Origin: a virus
Length of the DNA: 33,156 bases
Strand: one strand, 5' to 3'
Virus record (IMG/VR): IMGVR_UViG_3300010885_035445
Coordinates: 1-33,156 of that record
This document shows, in pieces, positions 18,088-24,173 of the stretch; the stretch's first letter is position 1, and each line of letters opens with the position of its first letter. The notes under the pieces were generated by a model that made no database searches, was not told the DNA's origin, and saw only the letters and a list, made by a program, of their open reading frames with translations. The position numbers were made by a program, and so were the translations under genes.

Positions 18088-18381
18088 ATGTCAACATCAC
18101 GTCGCGTACGAGTTGTTTTAGAGAATAATGAATATGTTCTTGTTCCAAAATATCTTGTTAAAGATATGGTCGGAATTGATGAATATGGAAATCCAATTGT
18201 TCGCGAAACTGAAGCGCCATTTGCTGGTCAATTAATCGGATACACAAATTGCTGCGGATCTTCCGCAAAAGGTTGCGACGGATATATTGGTTGCCGTGAT
18301 TGTTACGGTGAAGTGGAATCATATCTTGGCGCTCCGATGTCAGAATCTTATGTCTTTTTGAAAGTAAAGGCGGTTGCATAA
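18088..18381 (+). CDS. Hypothetical Cys-rich protein, first rightward early gene
   Basis: The 97-residue protein starts with a basic segment (STSRRVRVVLENNEYVLVP) and has a central Cys cluster (NCCGSSAKGCDGYIGCRDC) able to bind zinc. The ATG follows GGAAGGGGAAGAA, a strong ribosome site. It leads a chain of overlapping genes. Function unknown. Confidence 0.7.
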   Translation: MSTSRRVRVVLENNEYVLVPKYLVKDMVGIDEYGNPIVRETEAPFAGQLIGYTNCCGSSAKGCDGYIGCRDCYGEVESYLGAPMSESYVFLKVKAVA

Positions 18382-18554
18382 TGACTAATTTACTTGATAA
18401 GAGAATTGAACGACTTGCATATGAATATTTCTCATCACTTGATTTGAATCCGGATCTTGTTCAGTTTAAGATTAAGGAACTTCAAATATGTGTGGAACGT
18501 GGCTATAACTCAAGATCAGAAATTCTTTCACTGATCAAAAAGGTGGCTGCATAA
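18381..18554 (+). CDS. Small helical protein, 57 residues
   Basis: Start and stop are both shared with neighbours (TAATG at each end), which gives good support for a coupled coding sequence although it is short. The product is a helical protein (DKRIERLAYEYFSSLDLN, FKIKELQICVERGYNSRSEIL). Function unknown. Confidence 0.65.
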   Translation: MTNLLDKRIERLAYEYFSSLDLNPDLVQFKIKELQICVERGYNSRSEILSLIKKVAA

Positions 18555-18835
18555 TGTCATATACACTTAATGAACTGATCGAAAAGCTTGAAGAATTGGC
18601 TGACGAATATCCTGATCTTGCGGATCAAGAAGTCAATGTTGCTTATCAGCGCAGTTATCCGCTTGCCGGATTCATTTCAGCGGTAACCGTTGTGGAAACT
18701 GATGATGAAGATTCCGACGATTGCGAATGTCCAACCACAAAAGAATGTGAACATTGCCCTGAGCCAGCAATTTGGATCGGAATTGAAGACAATTCTCGTG
18801 AACCATATGCTCCAAAGGCGGCTTGGCGCGAGTGA
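18554..18835 (+). CDS. Acidic protein with Cys cluster, 93 residues
   Basis: The N-terminus YTLNELIEKLEELADEYPDLADQEVNVAYQ followed by beta strands resembles small phage proteins of unknown function that begin with an LxELxExLxEL helix. An acidic stretch (ETDDEDSDDCECP) and Cys residues (CECP, CEHCPEP) follow. A DNA-mimic or zinc-binding role is conceivable but unproven. The gene ends in GTGA with the next start. Confidence 0.65.
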   Translation: MSYTLNELIEKLEELADEYPDLADQEVNVAYQRSYPLAGFISAVTVVETDDEDSDDCECPTTKECEHCPEPAIWIGIEDNSREPYAPKAAWRE

Positions 18836-19047
18836 CTATTGAAGATCAGTTAAAACATTGGCACCGAGAAGTCAAAACTCATGCAAATTCAGTAACCAAG
18901 AGTAAAGAAAAGTTCCTTGAAGTGATTCTTCGGGCCAGAAATCAGGGCATGACATATGCTCAGATAGCTGAGATCCTGAATCTTTCCACTTCACGGGTGC
19001 AGCAATTGGTCCGGCAAAGCGATGGTCGAAAGAGATCCTCGCGTTGA
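18832..19047 (+). CDS. Small helix-turn-helix DNA-binding protein
   Basis: The 71-residue protein has a charged helix followed by a clear HTH (GMTYAQIAEILNLSTSRVQQLVRQ) and a basic end (GRKRSSR), resembling sigma region 4 or transposase-type HTHs. It should bind DNA and may regulate early transcription. The GTG at 18832 overlaps the previous stop as GTGA and is preferred to the TTG nine bases upstream. It ends in TTGA with the next gene. Confidence 0.72.
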   Translation: MTIEDQLKHWHREVKTHANSVTKSKEKFLEVILRARNQGMTYAQIAEILNLSTSRVQQLVRQSDGRKRSSR

Positions 19048-19475
19048 GACTGAATTGGACCGAATACGCTCTTGCCCTGGCAGAAACGGCGGCTCTTCGT
19101 AGTGAGGACCCATGGTTAAAAGTCGGTGCGGTTGTACTCAGACCGGATCGATCAGTGGCAAGTATTGGATACAACGGCGCGCCTTCCGGCGTTCAGTTGA
19201 ATTGGGACGATCGAGAATCTCGGCGCCCTTATGTGATCCACGCTGAAGCCAACGCGCTCAGATATGTCACGCCAATGGATACTCGTGGCGGACTTCTGGC
19301 GGTGACGCATCGGCCCTGTATGAATTGCCTTCCGCTGATCTCAGCTTACGGCATAAAAGAGATCTTCTATTTAGGAGAAATCAACCAAGAAACATATCCA
19401 CCAGATCAGCTAAATAGGATCGCAGATCGATTGGGTATCCACGTAAAGAAGTATGAAGGGGAAATAAATGCTTGA
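19044..19475 (+). CDS. Deoxycytidylate (dCMP) deaminase family protein
   Basis: This 143-residue enzyme of the cytidine/dCMP deaminase fold converts dCMP to dUMP. Zinc ligands and the proton shuttle are seen in H66-A-E68 and P91-C92-M-N-C95. The substrate loop GYNGAPSG is typical of dCMP deaminases. It lies in a nucleotide cluster with an NTP pyrophosphatase, a dNMP kinase and a thymidylate synthase-family enzyme. The start is a TTG overlapping the previous stop. Allosteric residues were not examined. Confidence 0.88.
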   Translation: MRLNWTEYALALAETAALRSEDPWLKVGAVVLRPDRSVASIGYNGAPSGVQLNWDDRESRRPYVIHAEANALRYVTPMDTRGGLLAVTHRPCMNCLPLISAYGIKEIFYLGEINQETYPPDQLNRIADRLGIHVKKYEGEINA

Positions 19476-19917
19476 CATGATTTTCGAACGTCAGTCTCAG
19501 CTCCAGCGTGAATCTTTTGGAATAGATCCGCATCGTATGGACGATGAGACCCGAAATCAGTTCATTAGGGATATGGTCCTTGCGGCTACCGATGAACTCC
19601 ACGAAGCTTTGGCTGAGGTGGGCTGGAAGCCGTGGGCTACTTCCCGGCACTTGAACCGGGACGCCTTTATTGGCGAATTGGTTGATGTTCTGCACTTCCT
19701 AGTGAACCTTTGGCTTGCTGCCGGAGCCACAGCGGAAGAGGTTGAAACCAGATATATGGAAAAGGCAAATCGCAACATGATCCGCCAGAACAAGGGATAC
19801 GACGGAGTTTGGGGAAAGTGTACTGAATGTGGTCGTGCTATGGACGATCCTGGAGTTCTTTGCTCAGCTGAAGAAGGCTGCGATCAATCTGAGGACTTTG
19901 GAAAGGATTGCGCATGA
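19468..19917 (+). CDS. All-alpha NTP pyrophosphatase (dUTPase/dCTPase-like) with C-terminal zinc knuckle
   Basis: The 149-residue protein has the ExxE...ExxD metal-binding pattern of the MazG/dimeric dUTPase superfamily (E43, E46, E70, D73 in DELHEALAE and FIGELVDVLHFL). It also has the GWKPW and KANRNMIRQNKGY segments of phage dUTPases. Such enzymes split dUTP and, in T4 gp56, also dCTP to the monophosphate, feeding the next steps and keeping unwanted nucleotides out of phage DNA. The end (CTEC...CSAEEGC) could bind zinc and is an addition to the catalytic fold. It starts inside an exact GGGGAAATAAATG module. Confidence 0.82.
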   Translation: MLDMIFERQSQLQRESFGIDPHRMDDETRNQFIRDMVLAATDELHEALAEVGWKPWATSRHLNRDAFIGELVDVLHFLVNLWLAAGATAEEVETRYMEKANRNMIRQNKGYDGVWGKCTECGRAMDDPGVLCSAEEGCDQSEDFGKDCA

Positions 19918-20393
19918 TCACGATCCTAGAAGGCGTTGATGGGACTGGAAAGAGTTCTCATGCGGCGTGGTTAGCTAAGGAACAGAACGCACGAATCATT
20001 CACGCCGGTGTTCCAACTCATAACCATTGGTTCGATGAATATATTAAGCCAATTGTTGATGCTGAAGAAGAAGAAAACCTGATCTTGGATCGATGGCATA
20101 TGGGCGAGATGATCTGGCCCACGATCTTTAATCGTCCATCGCTTTACAAGCGTCCGGAATCATTCCAACTCTGCAACGCCATGATCGAAGAATTAGGCGC
20201 TCGCTTGATCCTCGTTTATCGAGACATCGACGCCATATCAACAACTCTCATGCTGCGCGGCGAACAAGATCAGATCGACGACGTGATCCGAGCTCAGAGC
20301 ATGTTCATCGATCTTGCTGATCGTATGGACAACGTAGAAATCATTAACTCCAACGACCTTGAAAGGGATCTTCCAGATGTACCTAGAACTTGA
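19914..20393 (+). CDS. Deoxynucleoside monophosphate kinase (thymidylate kinase-like)
   Basis: The 159-residue P-loop kinase begins MITILEGVDGTGKSS, with Walker A at residues 7-15 as in thymidylate kinases. A DRWHMGE segment corresponds to the DR motif of TMKs. It would phosphorylate dTMP or a related, possibly modified, monophosphate such as hydroxymethyl-dCMP, paralleling T4 gp1 in a modified-base pathway. It is shorter than cellular TMKs (about 200 residues). The ATGA overlap sets the start. Confidence 0.8.
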   Translation: MITILEGVDGTGKSSHAAWLAKEQNARIIHAGVPTHNHWFDEYIKPIVDAEEEENLILDRWHMGEMIWPTIFNRPSLYKRPESFQLCNAMIEELGARLILVYRDIDAISTTLMLRGEQDQIDDVIRAQSMFIDLADRMDNVEIINSNDLERDLPDVPRT

Positions 20394-21213
20394 TACTCCG
20401 TCCGAGGTTGTTGAATCAGCTATCGGCATGTGCTTGGTCCACGGGGACAAAATCTCTCCTCGAGGTCAGGATACTCAGGAACTCACCAACGTCACCTTCA
20501 AGGTTAATCGCCCGTGGTTGATGCCATATGAGGTGAAGTACCGGGAACTCAAGCCTTTCATCGGCGCGGTCGAAGCTCTCCAGTTGGTGGGTACTACTGT
20601 CGCACCGGAATTGGTGGTCTCCGGATCTAGCGTCTTTGCGAACTATCTGGACGGCGGCGTCTTTCATGGTGCTTACGGTCAGCGGATCTATGGACGACTT
20701 GAAGCTTTGGTGGATCTGTTGAAATCAGATCCGGATACGCGCCAAGCGATCCTGACGATTTTTGATTCAAAGCAGGATCTTGGAGCTCAAGTTAAAGATA
20801 TTCCTTGCACGTTATCGCTTCAGTTCTTGATCAGAAATGGATCTCTTTGTATGAGAACGACTATGCGCTCGAATGACGTGTGGCTTGGTCTTCCCTACGA
20901 TTTGGTCCAGTTTGCTGCCATGCAAGGCGCCATAGCTAAAGCGTTGGATCTGCCGATGGGTTGGTATTCTCACTCAGTTGGATCTTTGCACTTATACCAT
21001 AGAGACATCGAAAAAGCTGAGCAATTGCGCGCAATTGATGATGGAACTTGGGACTATGAGCCACTTTGGTCAAAAAATACGATCGAAGAAATAAGTTTAA
21101 CCGCAAGAGCGATCCTTTATGGGTGGCAAGCGAACCTTTATCTGCCAGGATTGACCACCTTCGAGCATTGGCTCGAAAGCGCTGTCTATCAAGCTCGAGA
21201 ACGGATCGTATGA
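20377..21213 (+). CDS. Thymidylate synthase-family enzyme, probable dCMP hydroxymethylase
   Basis: The 278-residue protein has the thymidylate synthase fold: SDPDTRQAILTIF, catalytic C144 in DIPCTLSLQFLI, MRSNDVWLG (164-171) and VGSLHLYHRD (201-210). In thymidylate synthases the segment after LG reads PFNIA, where Asn recognises uracil. Here it reads PYDLV, with Asp175 at that position. The same Asn-to-Asp change gives dCMP specificity in T4 gp42, whose MRSNDV and VGSLHVY segments also resemble this protein. The enzyme would then make 5-hydroxymethyl-dCMP from dCMP and methylene-tetrahydrofolate. The start at 20377 is chosen because GGGATC lies upstream, and a TTG 18 nt earlier is possible. 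A thymidylate synthase with unusual residues remains possible. Confidence 0.75.
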   Translation: MYLELDTPSEVVESAIGMCLVHGDKISPRGQDTQELTNVTFKVNRPWLMPYEVKYRELKPFIGAVEALQLVGTTVAPELVVSGSSVFANYLDGGVFHGAYGQRIYGRLEALVDLLKSDPDTRQAILTIFDSKQDLGAQVKDIPCTLSLQFLIRNGSLCMRTTMRSNDVWLGLPYDLVQFAAMQGAIAKALDLPMGWYSHSVGSLHLYHRDIEKAEQLRAIDDGTWDYEPLWSKNTIEEISLTARAILYGWQANLYLPGLTTFEHWLESAVYQARERIV

Positions 21214-21584
21214 GTCAACATCGGAAACATCGCGGCTATGCAACTCAGAAGATAGTGGCAAACTATCTCGCTGATCATGGTTGGCCCTTTGCTGAATCTG
21301 CCGGTGCAGGTCGACAAGGGACCGATGTAACCGGAACTGTAGGAATTGATTGGGAAGTTAAAGCTCGCAGGGGTTTTCCAGTCACGGAAGCAATGAATCA
21401 GGCTGCCGAAAGAATCGCTGAAGGAATCATTCCAGTAGCGGTACTTCGTCCAGACGGATTTGGACCTGCGTCAATAGAGAAATGGCCAGCGATCGTCCCG
21501 CTTAAAGTCCTCGTGGAACTACTACGAGACGCGGGTTATGGCGATCCAAGATCAGAAGGGGAAATAAATGGCTCGAAAGAATAA
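21210..21584 (+). CDS. Resolvase-like PD-(D/E)XK nuclease
   Basis: The 124-residue protein carries the nuclease core GTDVTGTVGIDWEVKARRG (D39, E49, K51) after a GYATQKIVANYL helix and an ESAGAGRQGTD loop, as in phage Holliday-junction-resolvase-like enzymes. It would cut branched recombination or replication intermediates. The ATG at 21210 overlaps the previous stop (ATGA). A longer in-frame reading within the previous gene is ignored. Confidence 0.72.
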   Translation: MSQHRKHRGYATQKIVANYLADHGWPFAESAGAGRQGTDVTGTVGIDWEVKARRGFPVTEAMNQAAERIAEGIIPVAVLRPDGFGPASIEKWPAIVPLKVLVELLRDAGYGDPRSEGEINGSKE

Positions 21585-21849
21585 GAAGTTTTTAGACGAA
21601 AGTCACGATCTCTTTACAACAGCTCACGACGAGTTAGTTCGTAAGGCATCGGTCTATCTTCCAGATCCATCGGCGGATCGTATCCGTCAAATGTTGGTGT
21701 CGGTGGATCGTGATATTCTGCTTGCAGATGCACAACGCGATGCAAACGTAGCTAAGGATCTGGAGCAGACAATGTTCACAATTGGAGTTAAATCTCTGGC
21801 GATGGTTTTGGCCCTTCGTGGCGTCGCAACGGCGGACGACAATGACTAG
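21568..21849 (+). CDS. Hypothetical helical protein, 93 residues
   Basis: The start sits in a GGGGAAATAAATG module inside the nuclease gene. The product is basic at the start (MARKNKKF) and then helical and acidic (LFTTAHDELVRKASVYLPD, VSVDRDILLADAQRDANVAKDLEQ). No family recognised. Position between two nucleases suggests a recombination or replication partner. Confidence 0.65.
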   Translation: MARKNKKFLDESHDLFTTAHDELVRKASVYLPDPSADRIRQMLVSVDRDILLADAQRDANVAKDLEQTMFTIGVKSLAMVLALRGVATADDND

Positions 21850-22600
21850 TCCAGCTCTTGCGGTTACTGTCGGGACTGGACGAGGTTACTCTCACCCGAT
21901 CAGCGGACAAGTTGTTCCTTCGGTAACAACTGTTCTCAATGTTCTCGATAAGCCCGCGCTTCCGCGTTGGGCAGCAAAAGTTGTTGCTGAATTTGCAGCA
22001 GCTAATAAGAATTCATGGATCAATCTTCCGGACGATGCAGCGATCGATATGCTCAAGGGATCTCCCTGGAGAACTCGTGACAAAGCGGCAGCTGCCGGAA
22101 CTGATGCTCATGAATATTGCGAAGGTCTATTGCGTGGAGAAATTGATATTAATTCTCCGTTTGATCCTCCCGGACTAGGTGAAGCCGCGAGAAATCTTCG
22201 TTCGATCCTGAAAACCATTAAACCTCAACCACTTTCTATTGAAGGGACTGTCTGGTCTCATTCAAATGGTTACGCTGGAAGTTTTGATGGAATTCATATT
22301 ATTGATGGTGAAGTTACTCTTGTGGATCTGAAAACTTCCACTGGAGTTTACCCGGACTACTCCATTCAATTAGCGGCGTACAAATATGCTGATGTAATTT
22401 TGCGCCTTGATGGGTCAGAAGTACCGATCCCTCCAATTACTCGTTGCCAGATTTGGCATGCACCAAAAGAAGGAAATGCGTCTGTTGTAGACATGGACGT
22501 AACTGAAGCTGAGTTTGGTGTCTTCAAAGCAGCTTTGGAAGTCTTCAAATGGAAAGCTGAACGATCCAAATCGGTTATGGGTAAGAAGCAGAAAATATAA
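21842..22600 (+). CDS. RecB-like PD-(D/E)XK exonuclease
   Basis: The 252-residue protein follows the RecB/Cas4-type nuclease pattern. It has GTDAHEYCEG (H90), a conserved Glu (E134), GSFDGIHIIDGE (D149), VDLKTS (D162, K164) and YSIQLAAYKYA (Q176, Y180). Phage relatives process DNA ends for recombination. It precedes a protein that may bind single-stranded DNA, so the two may work as a pair. The ATG at 21842 overlaps the previous gene by 8 nt. Confidence 0.83.
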   Translation: MTSPALAVTVGTGRGYSHPISGQVVPSVTTVLNVLDKPALPRWAAKVVAEFAAANKNSWINLPDDAAIDMLKGSPWRTRDKAAAAGTDAHEYCEGLLRGEIDINSPFDPPGLGEAARNLRSILKTIKPQPLSIEGTVWSHSNGYAGSFDGIHIIDGEVTLVDLKTSTGVYPDYSIQLAAYKYADVILRLDGSEVPIPPITRCQIWHAPKEGNASVVDMDVTEAEFGVFKAALEVFKWKAERSKSVMGKKQKI

Positions 22601-22646
22601 GCTTGCACATGCAAGAATCAATCAAAGAAAAAGAAAGAAGGGAAAC

Positions 22647-23153
22647 ATGTTCGAACAACCAAAATCTGGTGGCGGCTTTTTCAAGCCAGCGGATCACCAG
22701 GGACACCTTGTCCTCTTTACAGCGGTCAAGACAAGTAATCGCCGTTACGACGAGCTCCGTAAGGGTGACATCGACGAATTCACGGTTGACTTCGTCGATC
22801 TCGATGGAGATCAGCAACTCAACGTCGACGTCAAAGTCGGTCACGTTGGTATCACCAACAAACTCTCAGTTGGATCAAAGAACGTTCTTGCTCGTGTTGG
22901 CACCGTCGACACAGGTAAGGGAAATCCAGCATGGGTACTCAACAACTTCCAAGATGCTGACGTTGCTCGCGCTCAAGCGTGGGTTGAAGCGCAAGCGAAG
23001 AAGTCTTTTGCTCAGCCTGTTGTTGCAGCCGTTCCTGCGACATCGGCGCCGGTAGCTACACCAGCAAATCCTGCTGCTCCAGTAATGGATCAAGCGGCAA
23101 TTGCTTTGTTGATGCAGCAACTAGGAGCGACTCCGGTCAATCCAACGTTCTAA
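22647..23153 (+). CDS. Putative single-stranded-DNA-binding protein
   Basis: The first 110 residues form a beta-rich domain (GHLVLFTAVKTSNRRYDEL, EFTVDFVDLDG, VGHVGITNKLSVG, VLARVGTV) compatible with an OB fold. They are followed by an Ala/Pro-rich linker and a short C-terminal helix, the layout of phage ssDNA-binding proteins. Position after the RecB-like nuclease and before a strong terminator supports a replication or recombination role. AGAAGGG precedes the ATG. Identity is inferred from layout, not from motif. Confidence 0.55.
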   Translation: MFEQPKSGGGFFKPADHQGHLVLFTAVKTSNRRYDELRKGDIDEFTVDFVDLDGDQQLNVDVKVGHVGITNKLSVGSKNVLARVGTVDTGKGNPAWVLNNFQDADVARAQAWVEAQAKKSFAQPVVAAVPATSAPVATPANPAAPVMDQAAIALLMQQLGATPVNPTF

Positions 23154-23159
23154 TCCGGC

Positions 23160-23200
23160 AGTGAGGGCCAGTATCAGAGGGACTGGCCCTCACTCTTTTT
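23160..23200 (+). terminator. Rho-independent terminator
   Basis: AGTGAGGGCCAGT (23160-23172) pairs perfectly with ACTGGCCCTCACT (23182-23194) around a 9-nt loop, followed by CTTTTTC. It ends the first early transcription unit, behind the putative ssDNA-binding gene. Confidence 0.92.
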
Positions 23201-23216
23201 CTCAGAAGGGGGAAAA

Positions 23217-23321
23217 ATGAAACTCATAACACTGATTAAAAAAATTAAACATAAGAAAGCACTCCGAAGAAACAACCAATGGATCAATTTATTGCGATCC
23301 ATCTATGAATCGAGGAAATAA
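23217..23321 (+). CDS. Tiny basic protein, 34 residues
   Basis: AAGGGGG precedes the ATG. The peptide is very basic (KLITLIKKIKHKKALRRNNQW) and ends in TAATG with the next gene. It may be a leader peptide that couples translation of the transglycosylase-like gene, or a small nucleic-acid-binding protein. Confidence 0.55.
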   Translation: MKLITLIKKIKHKKALRRNNQWINLLRSIYESRK

Positions 23322-23776
23322 TGCAACGCTTAAATCATCGCTTTATCGTGACGTTAATGGTATTCAGTTTAGTGTTTTTTACTGTTGGTACTTTTGTGGC
23401 TAAACCAGATCAGAAATCTGTAACAACACAAAAACAAGTTGATCTCACAACTGAATTTGTTCAAGCATCACAAGCCAGCTTTCAGATGAATGAAGCGCGC
23501 TATCTAGCTTTTCAACTTCTTACCGCTCAGCAATTCAAATGTTTAGATTATGTTTTGACTAAAGAGTCACACTGGAACCCGCTTGCCAAGAATCCTTCAA
23601 CGCATGCTCGTGGTATCGGTCAGCTCTTGGCATCGACTTATCGAAATATAGGCATGAAATACAGCTCAGATCCGCGTTCTCAATTGATCGCCACGTTAGC
23701 TTACATCTCCCGATGGTACGGATCGGCGGGACCGTGCGGAGCTAAAGCGCACTGGGTGAAATATAAGTGGTATTAG
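23321..23776 (+). CDS. Secreted or membrane-anchored lytic transglycosylase-like protein
   Basis: The 151-residue protein has an N-terminal signal or anchor (about 8-26, FIVTLMVFSLVFFTVGTFVA) and a C-terminal domain with the SLT pattern. That pattern is CLDYVLTKESHWNPLAKN (Glu82 as candidate acid), then ARGIGQLLASTYRN, then QLIATLAYISRWYGS. Cys74 and Cys139 could form a disulphide, consistent with export. It cleaves glycan strands if active. It lies far from the late lysis genes and among replication genes, so it may act on the host wall early, for example in superinfection control. Confidence 0.75.
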   Translation: MQRLNHRFIVTLMVFSLVFFTVGTFVAKPDQKSVTTQKQVDLTTEFVQASQASFQMNEARYLAFQLLTAQQFKCLDYVLTKESHWNPLAKNPSTHARGIGQLLASTYRNIGMKYSSDPRSQLIATLAYISRWYGSAGPCGAKAHWVKYKWY

Positions 23777-23783
23777 GAGGAAC

Positions 23784-23954
23784 ATGCCAACATACGACTT
23801 TAAGTGCAATACGTGCGGCATAACAGTCGAAGTTTTTGCAAGCGTAGATGATCAGGCGGCACCGAAGTGTGACTGCGGAGAAATGATGCAGAAGGTTTAC
23901 TCTGCACCAGGAATTGTTTTCAAAGGAACCGGTTGGGCCGGAAAGGGGAATTAA
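23784..23954 (+). CDS. FmdB-type zinc ribbon protein
   Basis: The 56-residue protein opens MPTYDFKCNTCG, then has PKCDCGEMMQKVYSAPGIVFKGTGW, the typical FmdB-family putative regulatory zinc ribbon with C-x2-C and C-x-C ligands. Such proteins are widespread in bacteria and phages, with unclear function. TAGGAGGA precedes the ATG. Confidence 0.85.
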   Translation: MPTYDFKCNTCGITVEVFASVDDQAAPKCDCGEMMQKVYSAPGIVFKGTGWAGKGN

Positions 23955-24173
23955 ATGCCAGGGTTTTCTATGATGGGATCTGGAATATATTCAGAAACCA
24001 TTACTCGAGAAATTGTTTGTAAAGAACGTTGTTCTGAATGCGAAGAAGACGGTAAAACGTGTGATGCATATTGGGAAGAAGATTTTGAAACTGATGATTG
24101 GGGTAATGTCGAAGCTGACGTTACTTGCAAATCATGCGGTCATAGTTATACGTATTCGGAAGAGCGCGAATGA
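23955..24173 (+). CDS. Acidic Cys-rich protein, 72 residues
   Basis: It starts directly after the previous stop, with AAAGGGG upstream. Cys pairs (CKERCSEC, then TCKSCGHSYTY) suggest one or two zinc sites. The middle is acidic (EEDFETDDWGNVEAD). It ends in ATGA with the primase gene. Function unknown. Confidence 0.65.
   Translation: MPGFSMMGSGIYSETITREIVCKERCSECEEDGKTCDAYWEEDFETDDWGNVEADVTCKSCGHSYTYSEERE

Noticed and set aside
20377-21213. Plain ThyA thymidylate synthase
   Set aside because: Not excluded, but Asp175 and the RSND/GSLHLY segments fit the dCMP hydroxymethylase branch better.
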